Part shown: positions 1-10,436 of the stretch, piece after piece
How positions within the stretch are numbered: position 1 is the first letter of the stretch
How the letters are laid out: every line of letters starts with the position of its first letter
Assembly: GCA_030141605.1 (NCBI GenBank)
Contig: JAQGDQ010001498.1
Coordinates: 1 to 37,838, forward strand
From: Tubiluchus corallicola
Lineage: Eukaryota > Priapulida > Priapulimorpha > Priapulimorphida > Tubiluchidae
DNA length: 37,838 nucleotides
Direction: 5' to 3'
The notes under the pieces: model-generated
Database searches by the model: none
What the model was told of the DNA's origin: nothing
What the model saw: only the letters and a program-made list of their open reading frames with translations
Program-made: the position numbers and the translations under genes

Positions 1-165
1 AGTCAGAGATCTGAGCGTGCACGTCCTGTTGTATATAGTAGTCCTTGATCACAACGCATATTTCGTGGTTCGAGGTCGTGTGGGAACTCATCACTGCCCG
101 ATCGAAGCTCCCGAAGTCGGGTAATTAATTAATTGGAATTAATTGCCTCAAAGTGAGTGTACTTG
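1..165 (+). mobile_element. Partial LTR-like fragment, inverted relative to the LTR at 2.6 kb
   Basis: The reverse complement of this stretch resembles the plus-strand sequence around 2600-2690. They share a run of AATTAAT, then CCCGACT, GGGAGCTTCG and CGACCTC in the same order with similar spacing. This suggests a piece of a related LTR in the opposite orientation, cut by the window edge. The match was made by eye and is only moderate. Confidence 0.35.
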
Positions 166-474
166 ATATAGTTATGGGGGGTTACGATACAATCATAAAG
201 GCTTTCTGTACCTCTTATGCTTTTCCTACAGGAAAGTAATTTCTATAACAATACCTTACATAACTACCAAGTTTGTCAAAAATATTTTCCCAGAAATATC
301 AGGCGCATCTTTTAATACTGGTTTACTTGGCCCTCTAAACTGAATGCCTTTCTGAAATTCTAAAATTCATTAGTTTTAGCATTACTGATAGATAAATCTA
401 CTTTATCAATGCAACTATCTACGTATTACAAAAATGAAGAAAATCATTATATATATGTCTTCAATTGGATGTCT

Positions 475-477
<3 letters not shown>

Positions 478-565
<88 letters not shown>
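478..565. repeat. (AT)n microsatellite
   Basis: Pure alternating TA for almost 90 bases. The open frames encoding Ile-Tyr runs across it are artefacts of the repeat. The flanks (166-477 and 566-955) show no gene; 700-800 holds a few loose copies of an ATCCTAACAACTATGA-like word. Confidence 0.97.
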
Positions 566-567
<2 letters not shown>

Positions 568-955
568 AAATATATATCAAGATATCTAAATATGCATGAA
601 TTAACAAAAAAACTATAGCCACATAGGTGCATACTCACATACGCCACGTTGAAAATTAAAAAAAAACATTTTCTTACCTTAGAAATTAAACTACATTACA
701 GCAATCCTAACAACTATGAATCCTAACAACTATGAATCCAAACATCATAAATCCTATTATCTTAAATCTCTAACATCTATAAATCCTAACAACTAATATA
801 AATATATAAATATGTCGCACATATTGCTCCCAAGCTTTCTATTGGTTGAAAGAGAAACCTTGGACGGGTCTCTTTTAGAGAATCTTTGGCTATACGGGTG
901 TTCTCATATTTGTTTTGTCCTTGTTTTGAAACGTTGATCATGGCCGCCAAGCAAA

Positions 956-1056
956 TTCTCTCTCTCTCTCTCTCTCTTTCTTAATCTCTTTCACCTGCTC
1001 TCTCCCCCCCCCTCGCTCTCTCTCTCTCTCTCTCCCTCTCCCTGTCCCTCTCCCTC
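956..1056. repeat. (CT)n-rich polypyrimidine tract
   Basis: Interrupted CT/CCCT low-complexity sequence. It marks the left limit of the recognisable LTR-retrotransposon pol remains. Confidence 0.9.
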
Positions 1057-1068
1057 CCTCCCACCCTC

Positions 1069-1215
1069 GTGATTTCAACAAGACGCAGGTGTTTGTTTGC
1101 ATACGTGATTTCAACAAGACGCAGGTGTTTGTTTGCTTTGTGGAACTTTGCTCTCTTCCTATCGCATACAGAATATCGCATACAGAATATCGCATACAGT
1201 TAGGCATACAGCTCT
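1069..1215. repeat. Two short tandem repeats (36-bp x2 and 14-bp x3)
   Basis: A 36-bp unit beginning GTGATTTCAACAAGACGCAG occurs at 1069 and again at 1105. From about 1161 a 14-bp unit (ATCGCATACAGAAT) is repeated about three times, followed by a GGCATACAG remnant. They interrupt the pol-like frame that runs in from the right. Confidence 0.85.
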
Positions 1216-1437
1216 TATCACCATGTGATTCAAAACCGCTCAGTTCAGAAGCATGTTGCGCTAACTCTACGCAAAGCAGCTTACCTTTCTGTTTCAGCCG
1301 GGCTTGCAACACAACTTCACTTTTTTCCGGTATACACATACACTCATCGGCTAGCAAAAGATCTATCTCTCTTTCACTCACCCGTTCGGGAGCTAAAATA
1401 TGCGTCTTCTTACCGATAATCATTATCTTTTGGCTAC
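1215..1437 (-). pseudogene. Ty3/Gypsy-like pol fragment (protease-to-RT linker)
   Basis: A minus-strand frame continues from the protease fragment after a one-base frame change near 1437. It contains LAPERVSEREIDLLLADE, then CIPEKSEVV and KGKLLCVE. The word 'iP..sE' followed by a '...VE' strand is typical of the linker between protease and reverse transcriptase in Gypsy-type polyproteins. No reverse transcriptase follows; the frame runs into short tandem repeats and a CT tract. It is a fragment of a dead element. Confidence 0.6.
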
Positions 1438-1725
1438 AATCTAAAATGCATTCATAGCATGGAGCGCATCTATCCCTAAAATAGCATTTTGCTGCATTTT
1501 CACTACTTGAAATCGAATTTTAACTTTGCTATCCCCGAATTTTGTCAGAATTTCACACTCCCCTATTACTGGCATTATAGTTCCCGAGCCATCTTTTAAT
1601 GACAGCTGGCTGGGGTTACAAGGACCCATTCCCAACTGATGATATAATGCTAAAGATGTACAGGAAGTTGTTGCCCTGTGTCAATTAACATACGGGTGGG
1701 CTTCCCGTTTAATTCTAGCGCACAG
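1438..1725 (-). pseudogene. Retropepsin-like protease fragment of an LTR retrotransposon
   Basis: The minus strand carries the aspartic-protease signature MLIDTG near 1690-1700. Further on come GSGTIMPVIGECEI, a beta-strand-rich stretch, and NAILGIDALHAM, which is the conserved 'ilG.D.L' end of retropepsins. A frameshift lies between the DTG segment and the rest (around 1680), and another at the C-terminal end, so no intact protease is encoded. The order gag, protease, linker on one strand fits Ty3/Gypsy organisation. The protease class is fairly certain; the family is less so because reverse transcriptase is missing. Confidence 0.75.
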
Positions 1726-1738
1726 GTTGGCTGTGTAA

Positions 1739-2257
1739 TTAACTATTCCTCCCAACCTGTGGAGCCATTGGTTCTTTAACAGCCATGTAGACTAGGCGCA
1801 CACAGACGCCACCTACATTTTGTGAATCAGGTGATATGCAGAAACCCCGTCTGGTTATACTCTGAACCCATCTTCGAAAATTCTCGCTAGCATCTGCCTC
1901 CTGTCCGCTAAATTTTGGGAGGTCGGCTAAGGCACTACATAACACCCATTGATCAGTCATAACTCCTAACTGTGAAGATAGCTAACTGGCCCTATCAACC
2001 ATACTTGCGGCGGATCCATCTTGTTGCGTCGATCCCCTGGCATGCCCGTTTGACGATACCCCTTCTGTGCAGATAACTCTTGGTTCTATAATAGGCGGCC
2101 CGGGTTGTCCCGTGTCCCTCACACGTTTCAAAATTATGGCGAGCAACGCCTGTACTTCAGGAGTTTGCATCTGTAGCCATCCAGGAGGGATGGTTCCGGC
2201 CCGAATCCATTCCTCTAACTGAGCCTCCATCACCGCTACATTTTGCGGATCTGACAT
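1739..2257 (-). pseudogene. Gag N-terminal fragment of the same LTR retrotransposon
   Basis: One reading frame starts with MSDPQNVAVMEAQLEEWIRA and is interrupted by a single in-frame TAG at 1982-1984. It continues in the same frame to a LPKFSGQ...ENFRRWVQSI segment, which is the typical start of a retrotransposon capsid-like Gag core. After about 30 more residues the frame passes into sequence just upstream of the protease. Most of the capsid core and the zinc-knuckle region are therefore deleted. The leader between this ATG and the primer-binding site is about 280 bases, a normal length. Confidence 0.65.
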
Positions 2258-2535
2258 TGCTTCATTTTACCCAATAGTTTACTCTGAACACAAACTATAT
2301 AATAAACTGACTGGCTTTCAGCTATAAGCACTGTAAACAATAATCACTTACTAATTCGGGTCCGTGAATTACTGTTCCAATCGCTGCCACACGCCTTGAT
2401 CTCGGCTAATTACCACTGCTCACTGCTCTCGGTGTTCTTTAACTCTTTTGCTTCCTGAAAGGAATCAAGAATCAGCATTTACAACATGCTATAACTGTGC
2501 AAAATATGCAAACCCAGAAAGTTTTAACTACTTGC

Positions 2536-2548
2536 GGTCACGGCACCA
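2536..2548 (-). other. Primer-binding site, tRNA-His type
   Basis: Read on the minus strand the sequence is TGGTGCCGTGACC. The first 12 bases are complementary to the 3' end of animal tRNA-His including CCA. It lies a few bases inside the end of the presumed 5' LTR, where a PBS is expected. Confidence 0.65.
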
Positions 2549-2556
2549 ATTTTTAT

Positions 2557-3550
2557 TGTTACCTCAACAAATAAAATGTTAGTACAATCGCTAATTAGGC
2601 TATTAATGTCAATTAATCAATTGCCCGACTATGGGAGCTTCGCCTGGGTCGGAATGCCTATGATGAATACCAGAGCGACCTCAGTCCTTTGCTAGGTGGG
2701 CTCCGCAATAAGCCGCTTCAAAATGATTATGCTTTATGGTAGATTCGAGTGACAGATGGTATCTTTACTAGTATGCAAGGTTTCTGAGTAATACTAGATC
2801 GCACAAATCAAAGTGAACACGTTATTGACAATGACGTACAGGTTTATTGATTCGACAAATTTATAATAAGGTGTTTTAACAATAACAACATTCAAATAAA
2901 TCTACGCTTGTTGCGTTTACAATCAGTGTCCAAATTTCGAGATACTGCAGTGTCGCGATACACCTCAATATGATATTCCACAATTTCGAGACAACTGTTA
3001 CTTTAATCAGTACATGCAATCTTCCACCGTTAAGCACAAATTACTTAACAATACTATATAGTGTATAAAGTTACTTAACTCCGGGACTGGCCAATCTCAC
3101 AAGTTCCTTTAATTGGCCAAGTCCTGTTCCTATCTCGAGCCGTCCTAAGCTTCAGTGGTTGGAGTTCCCACGACGCAGATGTTCACTCTACGCTGAGCAA
3201 TAGAAACGATCTCCTACCTTCAGAGTTTTCTGTCTGAGAGTCCACCCCGTCACCTTGTTGACTTCGCCCCGAATTCGCATCAACTACCCCTCATTCTCTG
3301 CGCACTCTCTTTTTGAACCTTGTGTCAAATGACACGACATACTCCGTGGCTGGTCATCAGAGCATTCATACTTGACCATTGCCTTGATGCATTTACTATC
3401 AGTGGGACAAGGTCCCGTAATGTCACTGTTCCAAAATTACATAGCCCTACTTTGAGCCTTTATTTAACATTTGCTAAATTAGTTAGAGCCTACCTGTACC
3501 TATATGATCTCAATCATGGACAATGGGGCTTACCACCGGCTGTTTAGCTG
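2557..3550 (-). mobile_element. Probable 5' LTR; outer boundary not resolved
   Basis: The inner end (TGTTACC on the plus strand, so ...GGTAACA on the minus strand) is eight bases from the primer-binding site. On the minus strand a TATA-like stretch occurs near 3050-3065 and an AATAAA near 2840, in the order expected for U3-R-U5. I could not find the partner terminus, so the outer limit is approximate. No protein-coding signal is visible here. Confidence 0.45.
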
Positions 3551-5139
3551 GGAAGTAGTGGACTAAGGTAATGAGTTACAAATTAGCTCTTAACTTTAAC
3601 CCTATCTGAAACAATATAGGCTAACCGCCTTTCAGATTTCACAGAGTTCATTCTATAGTTATATCTTTTCTATTTTACTTTGCTTATTACTTTAATTATT
3701 AATCAGTTGTCCGAAATGCTATCATACATACATTATATTAAACATACAAGCTGGGTGAGTCCTTTTTTTGAACGGAATAATCTTCGTTCAGATGCCAATT
3801 ATCTATTAATTGATTTAAATTTTATTTTCCTAATGAATGATTCAACATTCTAAAATAAATTCATAACAATTTTATAATTTCTTTCTTTGGATCTTATACT
3901 GTTATTTCCATTATGCTGAACATCAGTGTGTTTATTCTATAATAAAGATAAGTTTTTTTATGTTTTTTTATCAGTTTATGAGTTTTATGTGTTTATGATT
4001 TTGCTTCGCGCATCTGAATCGCAAATTTTTATTGCTACTGTTGTAGCATTTCGGCCAGTTTTTGTTTTTTATAATTAGTTCGGTATTTGTGTACATTTGA
4101 CTCTGTTTGCTTACCCCACTTCAACTTCCTTACATGACAAGTACGCCTCTTAGAAATGTTGCTGTTCAAATTTAAATATCGCGTTTATGATTGAACTCTC
4201 AAATGGCTGTTTAAGATAAGTGCTGATATTTGTAAGGAAATTAAGTAGTCCTTGGTGTGTTTGTATTTTTCGTTATCTGCCACACGTCTGCCAAAAAAAC
4301 GAGAATTAGCCACCAGGATAAATGATCTCCGCAAACATAGTTAAGCAACATAAAGCCCGGTTTATAAATGAATAGTGACAACTGAATGACTCATAGTGAA
4401 CTTGCCTATAAATGTGTGCCTTTTGAGGAATCATGGGTACGCATTCTGACCAACCACAAGGTTGTTCGTTAAAGTATCCACTGACTTTGAATACTGGCAG
4501 ACAGTTTGCTAAATGCAGGACTGTACAATCACATCAGAGCTGCTATAATATTATGAGAAAGTTAACTTTTAATGCACGCAATTATTGTCATTTTTTCACA
4601 TCCAAACTTTGTCTTTTTTCAAATTTTAAATTAGCAAGGTAGTAATTAAGTACACACTTTTAAATGTAAAATTTATACTACTTCTACAGCGACTGCCACC
4701 ACCAGAAGTACTACGATATTATATTGGTGTACATTTTTCCAGATTAAGCATTCCATTCTAAGATTGCTAAGTACTATTGTTTCTTTGCTTATCAAGCTTT
4801 CCTCATCAAGTCTTCATATTCGCTGTTACTCATTTTGACCTTGCAGATTAACATTAGAGCTGCTACAAAATTATAAGAAAGTTAACGTTTATTGCATGTA
4901 ATTAAAAGTTGTTATTTTTTCAGATACGCACTTAACCTGCAATATAATTAAACTGGTAAGTTTGACTATTTTCTTGTTGAATTTTAAATTTTAAATGACC
5001 CTACTGTCCATGTGTCTATTCGTCCACTGTCCACAATAGGTCTTTCTCTTGTATTTCTGTAACAAATGATCGAATCGTCATGAAACTCGTGTGATTCGAA
5101 CTCTAGATCCTGCGCAGTTAGAATATTGACATTGCTAAA
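3551..5139. other. AT-rich non-coding region
   Basis: About 1.6 kb with no convincing exon on either strand and no recognisable repeat. I see only short T-runs and stop-rich frames. Confidence 0.6.
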
Positions 5140-5795
5140 ATGGTTTTAGCTGACCGAGCCGTAAATAACACTTCATTTTTTGGTAATTTCAGATTGAACA
5201 TGGCTTGGAAGTTGCCACGCAATTTGCTCTGGATTTTGTTTCCGTTTTATTGGCTTTTGCTTTGGCGTTTACGTCGGATTAGGGCTCGGGGTTTAACTCA
5301 GGGTTCGCCTGAGGATTTATCTCAGGTTGTGACTCAGGGTTCGCCTGAGAATTTATCTCAGGTTGTGACTCAGGGTTCGCCTGAGAATTTATCTCAGGTT
5401 GTGACTCAGGGTTCGCCTGAGAATTTATCTCAGGTTGTGACTCAGGGTTCGCCTCAGGATTTACCTCGAATTTTGCCTCGAATTTTGCGTCGAATTATGG
5501 ATCAAATTTGTCGCGTCTTATATTGGATCAAACTTTTCCTAGCACTTCTTTCTTTTTTCTTGGATTTATTCTATGGAGGTATGTAAAGAAATTTTGCTAT
5601 TTAGCCAGAAAACCTTTCCATTTACTTTTTTATTTTCTGCTGTTAACAATCTCAGATTATGCTTTATTTATATCACATTTTACAGGATCATCTTACAATC
5701 AATTTTTGAAACATTTTAAGTTAACAAGCCAGTCCCTCGATAGGACCAGGTATCGGCAAAAACCTTCTCAGAATGCTTGGCAAACCTTTAAATAA
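5140..5795 (+). CDS. Candidate two-exon gene: membrane protein with 12-residue tandem repeats
   Basis: A 148-codon frame opens at 5140. A good acceptor (TTTCAG) ends at 5192, and an ATG follows at 5200, so the 5' limit is uncertain. The protein has a strongly hydrophobic segment (LLWILFPFYWLLLW) followed by an Arg-rich stretch. Next come four to five copies of TQGSPENLSQVV, then PRILPRILRRI and a second hydrophobic segment (LYWIKLFLALLSFFLDLF). A strong donor, G|GTATGT, ends the exon at 5578 in phase 1. Two acceptors (exon starts 5656 or 5686) are both phase 1 and keep the same frame to a stop at 5795, adding about 46 or 36 residues. I recognise no family. The matching splice phases favour a real gene, but a chance ORF over a minisatellite is possible. 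Confidence 0.45.
5283..5462. repeat. 36-bp minisatellite inside the 5.1-kb ORF
   Basis: Units start at 5301, 5337, 5373, 5409 and (partial) 5445, with a degenerate start before the first. The middle units are identical. Because 36 is a multiple of 3 the reading frame is preserved, giving 12 amino acids per unit. Each unit contains the inverted repeat CCTGAG-N7-CTCAGG. Confidence 0.95.
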
Positions 5796-6600
5796 TTGAA
5801 TGGCTTCAGTTGCAGTTAATTGGACATTTTCCTTTGATTGACTGTGCGATTAAAATTGTTTTGTGAAGTTCTATAGATCGCAAAGAGGGTAGCTGTTTTT
5901 ACTTCTATGATTTTAAAATTTGATAAACTGGAAATGTTTTCTTGCAGAACTCAATTGAAATTTTTATCTTGGTAGATAAAATCATACAAGATAGGATTGT
6001 GAGACCTACGAAGCTTTGGGTTATTCATTAGTTTAAATTTTTCTGTTTAACTGCCTAGATACATCATTAGGTTGCCACACAGACAGATATAAGAATAGAG
6101 CACACAGACAGTGTGATAACAAACTACATTATGTCTGTATCGAGTACCAGTAATCTGTTGTTTGCAATCATTAAAATTTCTACACTCTCAATAACCTGAA
6201 GAACTTTGCTGCCAGTAAACAGAACATCGTTTTTCTTGTAACAAAACTTTAAACAATATAATATAGCTTGCGTTATTATTCTGATGAAAAAGTCAAATCA
6301 AATTTACTACATACCCTAGTTTACACAACAACTTAACAACTTATTTACTTTATCATGGACTTTATATATGTATTCTCTTGTAATATTACTTTCTTGCATT
6401 AACCGCTGTTTTTTTTTACTTTTTCTGTTAAAATAGTAAAATGAAATGACGTTTTTCTTCTTTTTTAGATGTCGTTAGTTCGCCCAGTGGGGGGGGGGGG
6501 GTTGGGTACGTGAACCCCTGCTACGAGGTACGAGGCGCACCGGCAGCGGGAGCGGGAGCTGAATACTGATTTACCTGGACGTACTTCAGTCGTCCAGCAT
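5796..6600. other. Non-coding region with a G-run
   Basis: No gene recognised. A run of about 13 G at 6490-6502 is followed by a short GC-rich stretch (GAGCGGGAGC near 6550) that stands out from the AT-rich surroundings. The LINE homology to the right stops at about 6605. Confidence 0.55.
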
Positions 6601-6604
6601 CACA

Positions 6605-7601
6605 TTAAATTTTGATGCTTTTATAACTGTATTAAGTTCATTTCTATATCGTTTGCATTCTACTTCTGATACGTTATTATTTGCTTGTTCACCAGAGAAC
6701 GATACATTTTATTTTTCCGTTTAACACTTTCTAAAATTGCTGTAGTAATCCAAGGTTTTTTTGCTGCTTTATGATTATTATTGTTTTTTTGTAGTTTAAT
6801 ATGTTTGTTATAGATATCAGAAAGCTTAGCATGAAATAAATTGTATGCGTCTTCGGTATTAGTTGTAGAATATAAATATGACCAATCACATTGATTTAAA
6901 TCTTGGATAATTTTGTTTTTTTATATGAACATTATAACTATGTTTGTGCACGTATTCCATGCTGAACGTTTCAATTTTGAGATCAATATTTAAAAAAAAT
7001 TGGGAGGTGATCTGTTATATCTGTTAGAAAAATACCTGATTTGTACTTATAGTCTAGTGCATTAGTAAATATATTATCAATTAGTGTTGAATGAGGCATA
7101 ATTCTTGTTGGTCTTGTAACAGTCGGAAACAGATAATTGGTCAGCGGTTGTGAGAAGCATGGTTTATTTAATTTATATTATAATCCCCTAGTAATAAAAT
7201 ATGTTCGTTTGTCTATTAACAATTGCCATAATGTTCTGTATTTTGTCTGTAAAATGGTTAGGATTTTCACCAGGTGGTCTATATATTACTCCCATTATTG
7301 TATTTTTATTCTTGCTGCGTAATTCAATGAAAAGTGATTCTATGTCTGGATCATTGATGTGGCATAGGTCTTTTCTCACTGTATAAGGTATGTCTTTCCT
7401 TATAAGCAAGCCGACTCCACCACCAGATTTGTGTTTACGATTTATACATTCAAATTCATATCCAGGCAGGGAAATGGTTACTCCTGAATCATCTTGGAGC
7501 CATGTTTCTGATAAGGCAATAATTGAAAAACTTATAGTTAATGATTCTAAATATACATTTAAATAATCAAAATTGGCTTTTAGACCAGGAATATTTAACA
7601 T
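6605..7601 (-). pseudogene. LINE APE-type endonuclease and linker, frameshifted
   Basis: The frame 7601-7188 has NIPGLKANFDYL, IIALSETWL (the conserved ETW), GGGVGLLIRKD and a 'MGVIYRPPG' segment, all landmarks of LINE endonucleases. A frameshift near 7195 separates it from LLGDYNIN (the GDFN-like motif). A further frame gives STLIDNIFTNAL and TDITDHLPIF, the SDHLP-type C-terminal end of the domain. Another frame gives the linker (DLNQCDWSYLY, KKPWITTAILES, YRNELNTVIK). The catalytic motifs are mostly visible, but at least three frame breaks make it non-functional. Confidence 0.85.
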
Positions 7602-7769
7602 GGATCATAGACAGTGGTGTACTGAAATCAGTGTTACTGTACAAAGATGTGAACTGATCTTCATCATAGTAATTGCTTTTTGGTATTAAGTTTGGTGTAT
7701 TAAAAAAATTAAATCAGGATCTGCCATATTTGTGATATTATTGCTATCGTCTGATTCAGTGCAAGAGAT

Positions 7770-8033
7770 TTATATTATAATCGCACAAGATAGAACCAAT
7801 ATTTGAGAAACGTGCAATATGTTTAAATTCTTCATCATCTGGTATATTATTGAACGGAAAAATAGACAAAGATGGCAAAACCATTCATTATCATCTGTAG
7901 CCAGGTCATTATAATCATCAACTGATAACGGTGAGCATCTTAGGTGAATCCATCTATAACAGTTGTCACATCCAAGAGCCTTTTGGTTATGTTTAACAGG
8001 TTTCTCGCAAGCGGGACATGAGAATGTTAACAT
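7770..8033 (-). pseudogene. LINE PHD/zinc-finger fragment
   Basis: The frame starts MLTFSCPACEKPVKHNQKA and continues with GCDNCYRWIHLRC...NEWFCHLC. The C4HC3 spacing (CPAC, CDNC, H, C, CHLC) is that of the PHD fingers found N-terminal to the endonuclease in several LINE clades. After CHLC the frame shifts: the natural continuation PFNNIPDDEEFKHI is in another frame near 7855-7790, and stops follow before the endonuclease. It is therefore decayed. Confidence 0.8.
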
Positions 8034-9249
8034 ATGAATGATGTAGGTAAAGAGGGCGAGTAATTGTTAAAAAAAATATAAAAAGAAAAAAATGCAAAAA
8101 GACTGAGGTAGTAATTAGGGCCGACTTAGTTGCCTCTATCTTCCACTTTGATTTAAAAAAGGCAAAAAAATAACTGCTTTAAATTATCAAATTAATATAT
8201 CCTGGAGCATATAATTTGCACATGTATTTTGGATTATTGATGTAGCATGAATGCTTTGATTATACATTATTTAGAAATATGGTTCCACTTAAATTTGACT
8301 GTTAATGATATATAGACAGAAAAAAACTTGCCAGATATTAACTAATCACGATACATAGCATTAATACAGTTTAATTATATATCCATGTTGCTAAAAAGTG
8401 AAAATTTAAACAAATTACTATTTTTATGCATATCTTTCTAAAAAGGGGTAAATTTAATATGGAATTAAGCATGAATTTACGTTAAGCTGTCTCGCCTTCT
8501 GTGAGACGCCCATACAAAAAGTGGAGTCACTTCTGTATTAAAACTATTACACGCTCACAATGTTTCATTTAGTGTCTAACAGTGCTTGCTCATTATTATT
8601 TATTATATTGATAATGAATATATAGGCCTATACAAAAAAAAATCCTTCATGTATTGATTGGTAAAATACAATTTCGCAATCAAGGCAGCATACCTGTGAA
8701 TGTCATAGGTTATACCCAGGTACGTTAAAGTTTTCACTTCAAGGTAATCTGTTAATCGGTTTTTGTAAACAGGTTAATATATTAAATACTTGACACGTGG
8801 CAAAATCATGTCCGCAACCATTTATGAATCGCTTATTCATTGGACCATTTACCCATGTAGTCAAGGTTATCAATTAACATACGGATAAAGAAACTGGTTT
8901 CATTAAACCACACTAATCTGCTTGTAATTATTATTCGTTGGTATCCATAGTTTTGTAATCACTTACAGTACCAACCTGCATAGGCATTACGACTGTACCG
9001 ATAACTGTTTCTAGTTATCATGCAAAAAAATGTGAGCTATTTTTTGCTCACTTATACAATATAAACTTGCAATTATGAATAATACATACACCCGCAGGCA
9101 TGCACACACAATTAGTACACACGTAAACTATATTAAGTGAACAGGCAATCTGCCAAAGGGCAAAGAAACTTAAAATAAGAAAGATACCTGTTTACTTGAT
9201 TAGCGTTAAAGACGAGCATAAGTATAATCAGAATCTGCAACAGTTCAAA
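8034..9249. other. Non-coding stretch between LINE ORF1 and the PHD fragment
   Basis: No protein signal in any frame. There is a small hairpin, GTGAGC-N8-GCTCAC, near 9031-9050. It is either an unusually long inter-ORF spacer, inserted DNA, or the junction of two elements. Confidence 0.5.
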
Positions 9250-10068
9250 TTAGATTAAGTCCTCTTCACATTTTATTTCGAAGGATTCCATTTTTTCATT
9301 AGCTCTCATAAAGATGCTTCCTTGATTTGTCCATACAAATTTATAGCCTCGCTGCTTTTTGTAATCAACACACTTTTTGAACAATGCTTTCCTGGCCGGA
9401 GCGAGACATTCCCCTATCTGGACACGATTGTTGAACGAAAACCCTATATCACCAAGTCTTGGACGGGTTTTCCTTTGCTTATATACGTTATCCCTGACTG
9501 ACCTTCTTGTAAATTTCACTATAATCGGCGGCACCCCTTTTTCTGACGGTATGTGATGTACTGCACTAATATCCATAGCATTTATCTGCAAGCCCATGCT
9601 CGTAATTATACGGCTGATAATGCTACAAATGTTCTCGTCTTTTTGTTCTAGGATGCCGTAAAATAACAGACAGTCCCTACGTACGTATTGTTCCAAGTTA
9701 TCAATTTCGGATTTATAAACCGCTATTTGTCTACGAGCATCATTAAGGTTAGCCTCAAGTTCTTTATTGATTTTTTCTGCATTATCAATCCTGACTGCAT
9801 TATTCTCTAGTTTAGAATACAATTTATCGTACTTGGTTTCTAGAGATTTTTGTCTCGTTTTAACTTCTATTAACTCAGCAGAAATTTTTGCAAATTGTTC
9901 ATTCATTTCGGCTTTACTTTGAAGAATGGCAGCTAAAAGTTTATCATCTGAACGATTTGATTTACCTTGAGCTACAGCGTCAACCTCGGTTTGGGTTGTA
10001 GTCGTCCCTTCGTTTTCCTCTGACAAAAACGAACAAGACATTCCTGGAGTCACATTGCTATTTTCCAT
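9250..10068 (-). CDS. LINE ORF1 protein (coiled coil plus RRM-like RNA-binding domain)
   Basis: This is an uninterrupted 272-codon frame. Residues about 40-125 form a long heptad-rich coiled coil (for example LESLETKYDKLY-like and INKELEANLNDARRQ stretches) that would trimerise. Residues about 130-200 start with EQYVRRDCLLFYGI and continue through an RRM-like fold (DISAVHHIP, PPIIVKFTRRSVRDNVY). A C-terminal domain with FSFNNRVQIGECLAPARKALF and GYKFVWTNQGSIFMR follows. This is the architecture of L1-type ORF1 proteins, which coat LINE RNA as chaperones. The N terminus is rich in Ser/Thr/Asn and looks disordered. The intact frame next to a decayed endonuclease is notable. Confidence 0.8.
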   Translation of the reverse strand: MENSNVTPGMSCSFLSEENEGTTTTQTEVDAVAQGKSNRSDDKLLAAILQSKAEMNEQFAKISAELIEVKTRQKSLETKYDKLYSKLENNAVRIDNAEKINKELEANLNDARRQIAVYKSEIDNLEQYVRRDCLLFYGILEQKDENICSIISRIITSMGLQINAMDISAVHHIPSEKGVPPIIVKFTRRSVRDNVYKQRKTRPRLGDIGFSFNNRVQIGECLAPARKALFKKCVDYKKQRGYKFVWTNQGSIFMRANEKMESFEIKCEEDLI

Positions 10069-10436
10069 TGCTGCTGAAGTGCTTTCTTTGTTTGTCGGCT
10101 TGTATACAGGTTGTTTTTAGCTCTTCACTTCCGTTTTAGATTTAGTCATTGATCTTGTTTGCATATCACAATTAACTTTCTGCTCATATAACGGCAAGTA
10201 TCAAAACTGCAGCAAAATTTATTTATATTTGCAACATTTTTATCAGCAAATCAGTCGGCCTTCACAAGATTTCGAAATTTTAAATCATGTTACAGGTGGC
10301 GTTACCAATATCAACTGATTTTTGTCCATAACGCATACGCATTCCAGATGTCTGGTAAACGCAGCTTAAGAAGATGTGAATAATTTAACAAATCTATCCT
10401 GGCAGATTTGCACGCGCGAGAAATCTATTTAGTCAT

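Larger units (their letters stand above)
6605..10068 (-). mobile_element. Decayed LINE (PHD-endonuclease class) with ORF1, lacking reverse transcriptase
   Basis: Read on the minus strand, the order is an intact ORF1-type protein (10068-9250), a 1.2-kb stretch without coding signal, a PHD finger, an APE-type endonuclease, and the post-endonuclease linker with KKPWITTAILESVKRKNKMY and YRNELN. Coding homology then ends at about 6605, so the reverse transcriptase and 3' end are missing. PHD plus APE endonuclease suggests the CR1/L2/Jockey-like group. The 1.2-kb gap means ORF1 could belong to a different element. Confidence 0.8.

Noticed and set aside
409-647. Open frames on both strands encoding Ile-Tyr repeats
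   Set aside because: They are translations of an (AT)n microsatellite with no other support.
938-1214. C-terminal part of a 161-codon minus-strand frame, and overlapping plus-strand frames at 1089-1457
   Set aside because: Left of 1215 the frame only reads tandem repeats and a CT tract; the plus-strand frames are shadows of retroelement sequence.
3320-3547. 75-codon plus-strand frame
   Set aside because: It lies within the presumed LTR, has no recognisable domain and no splice support.
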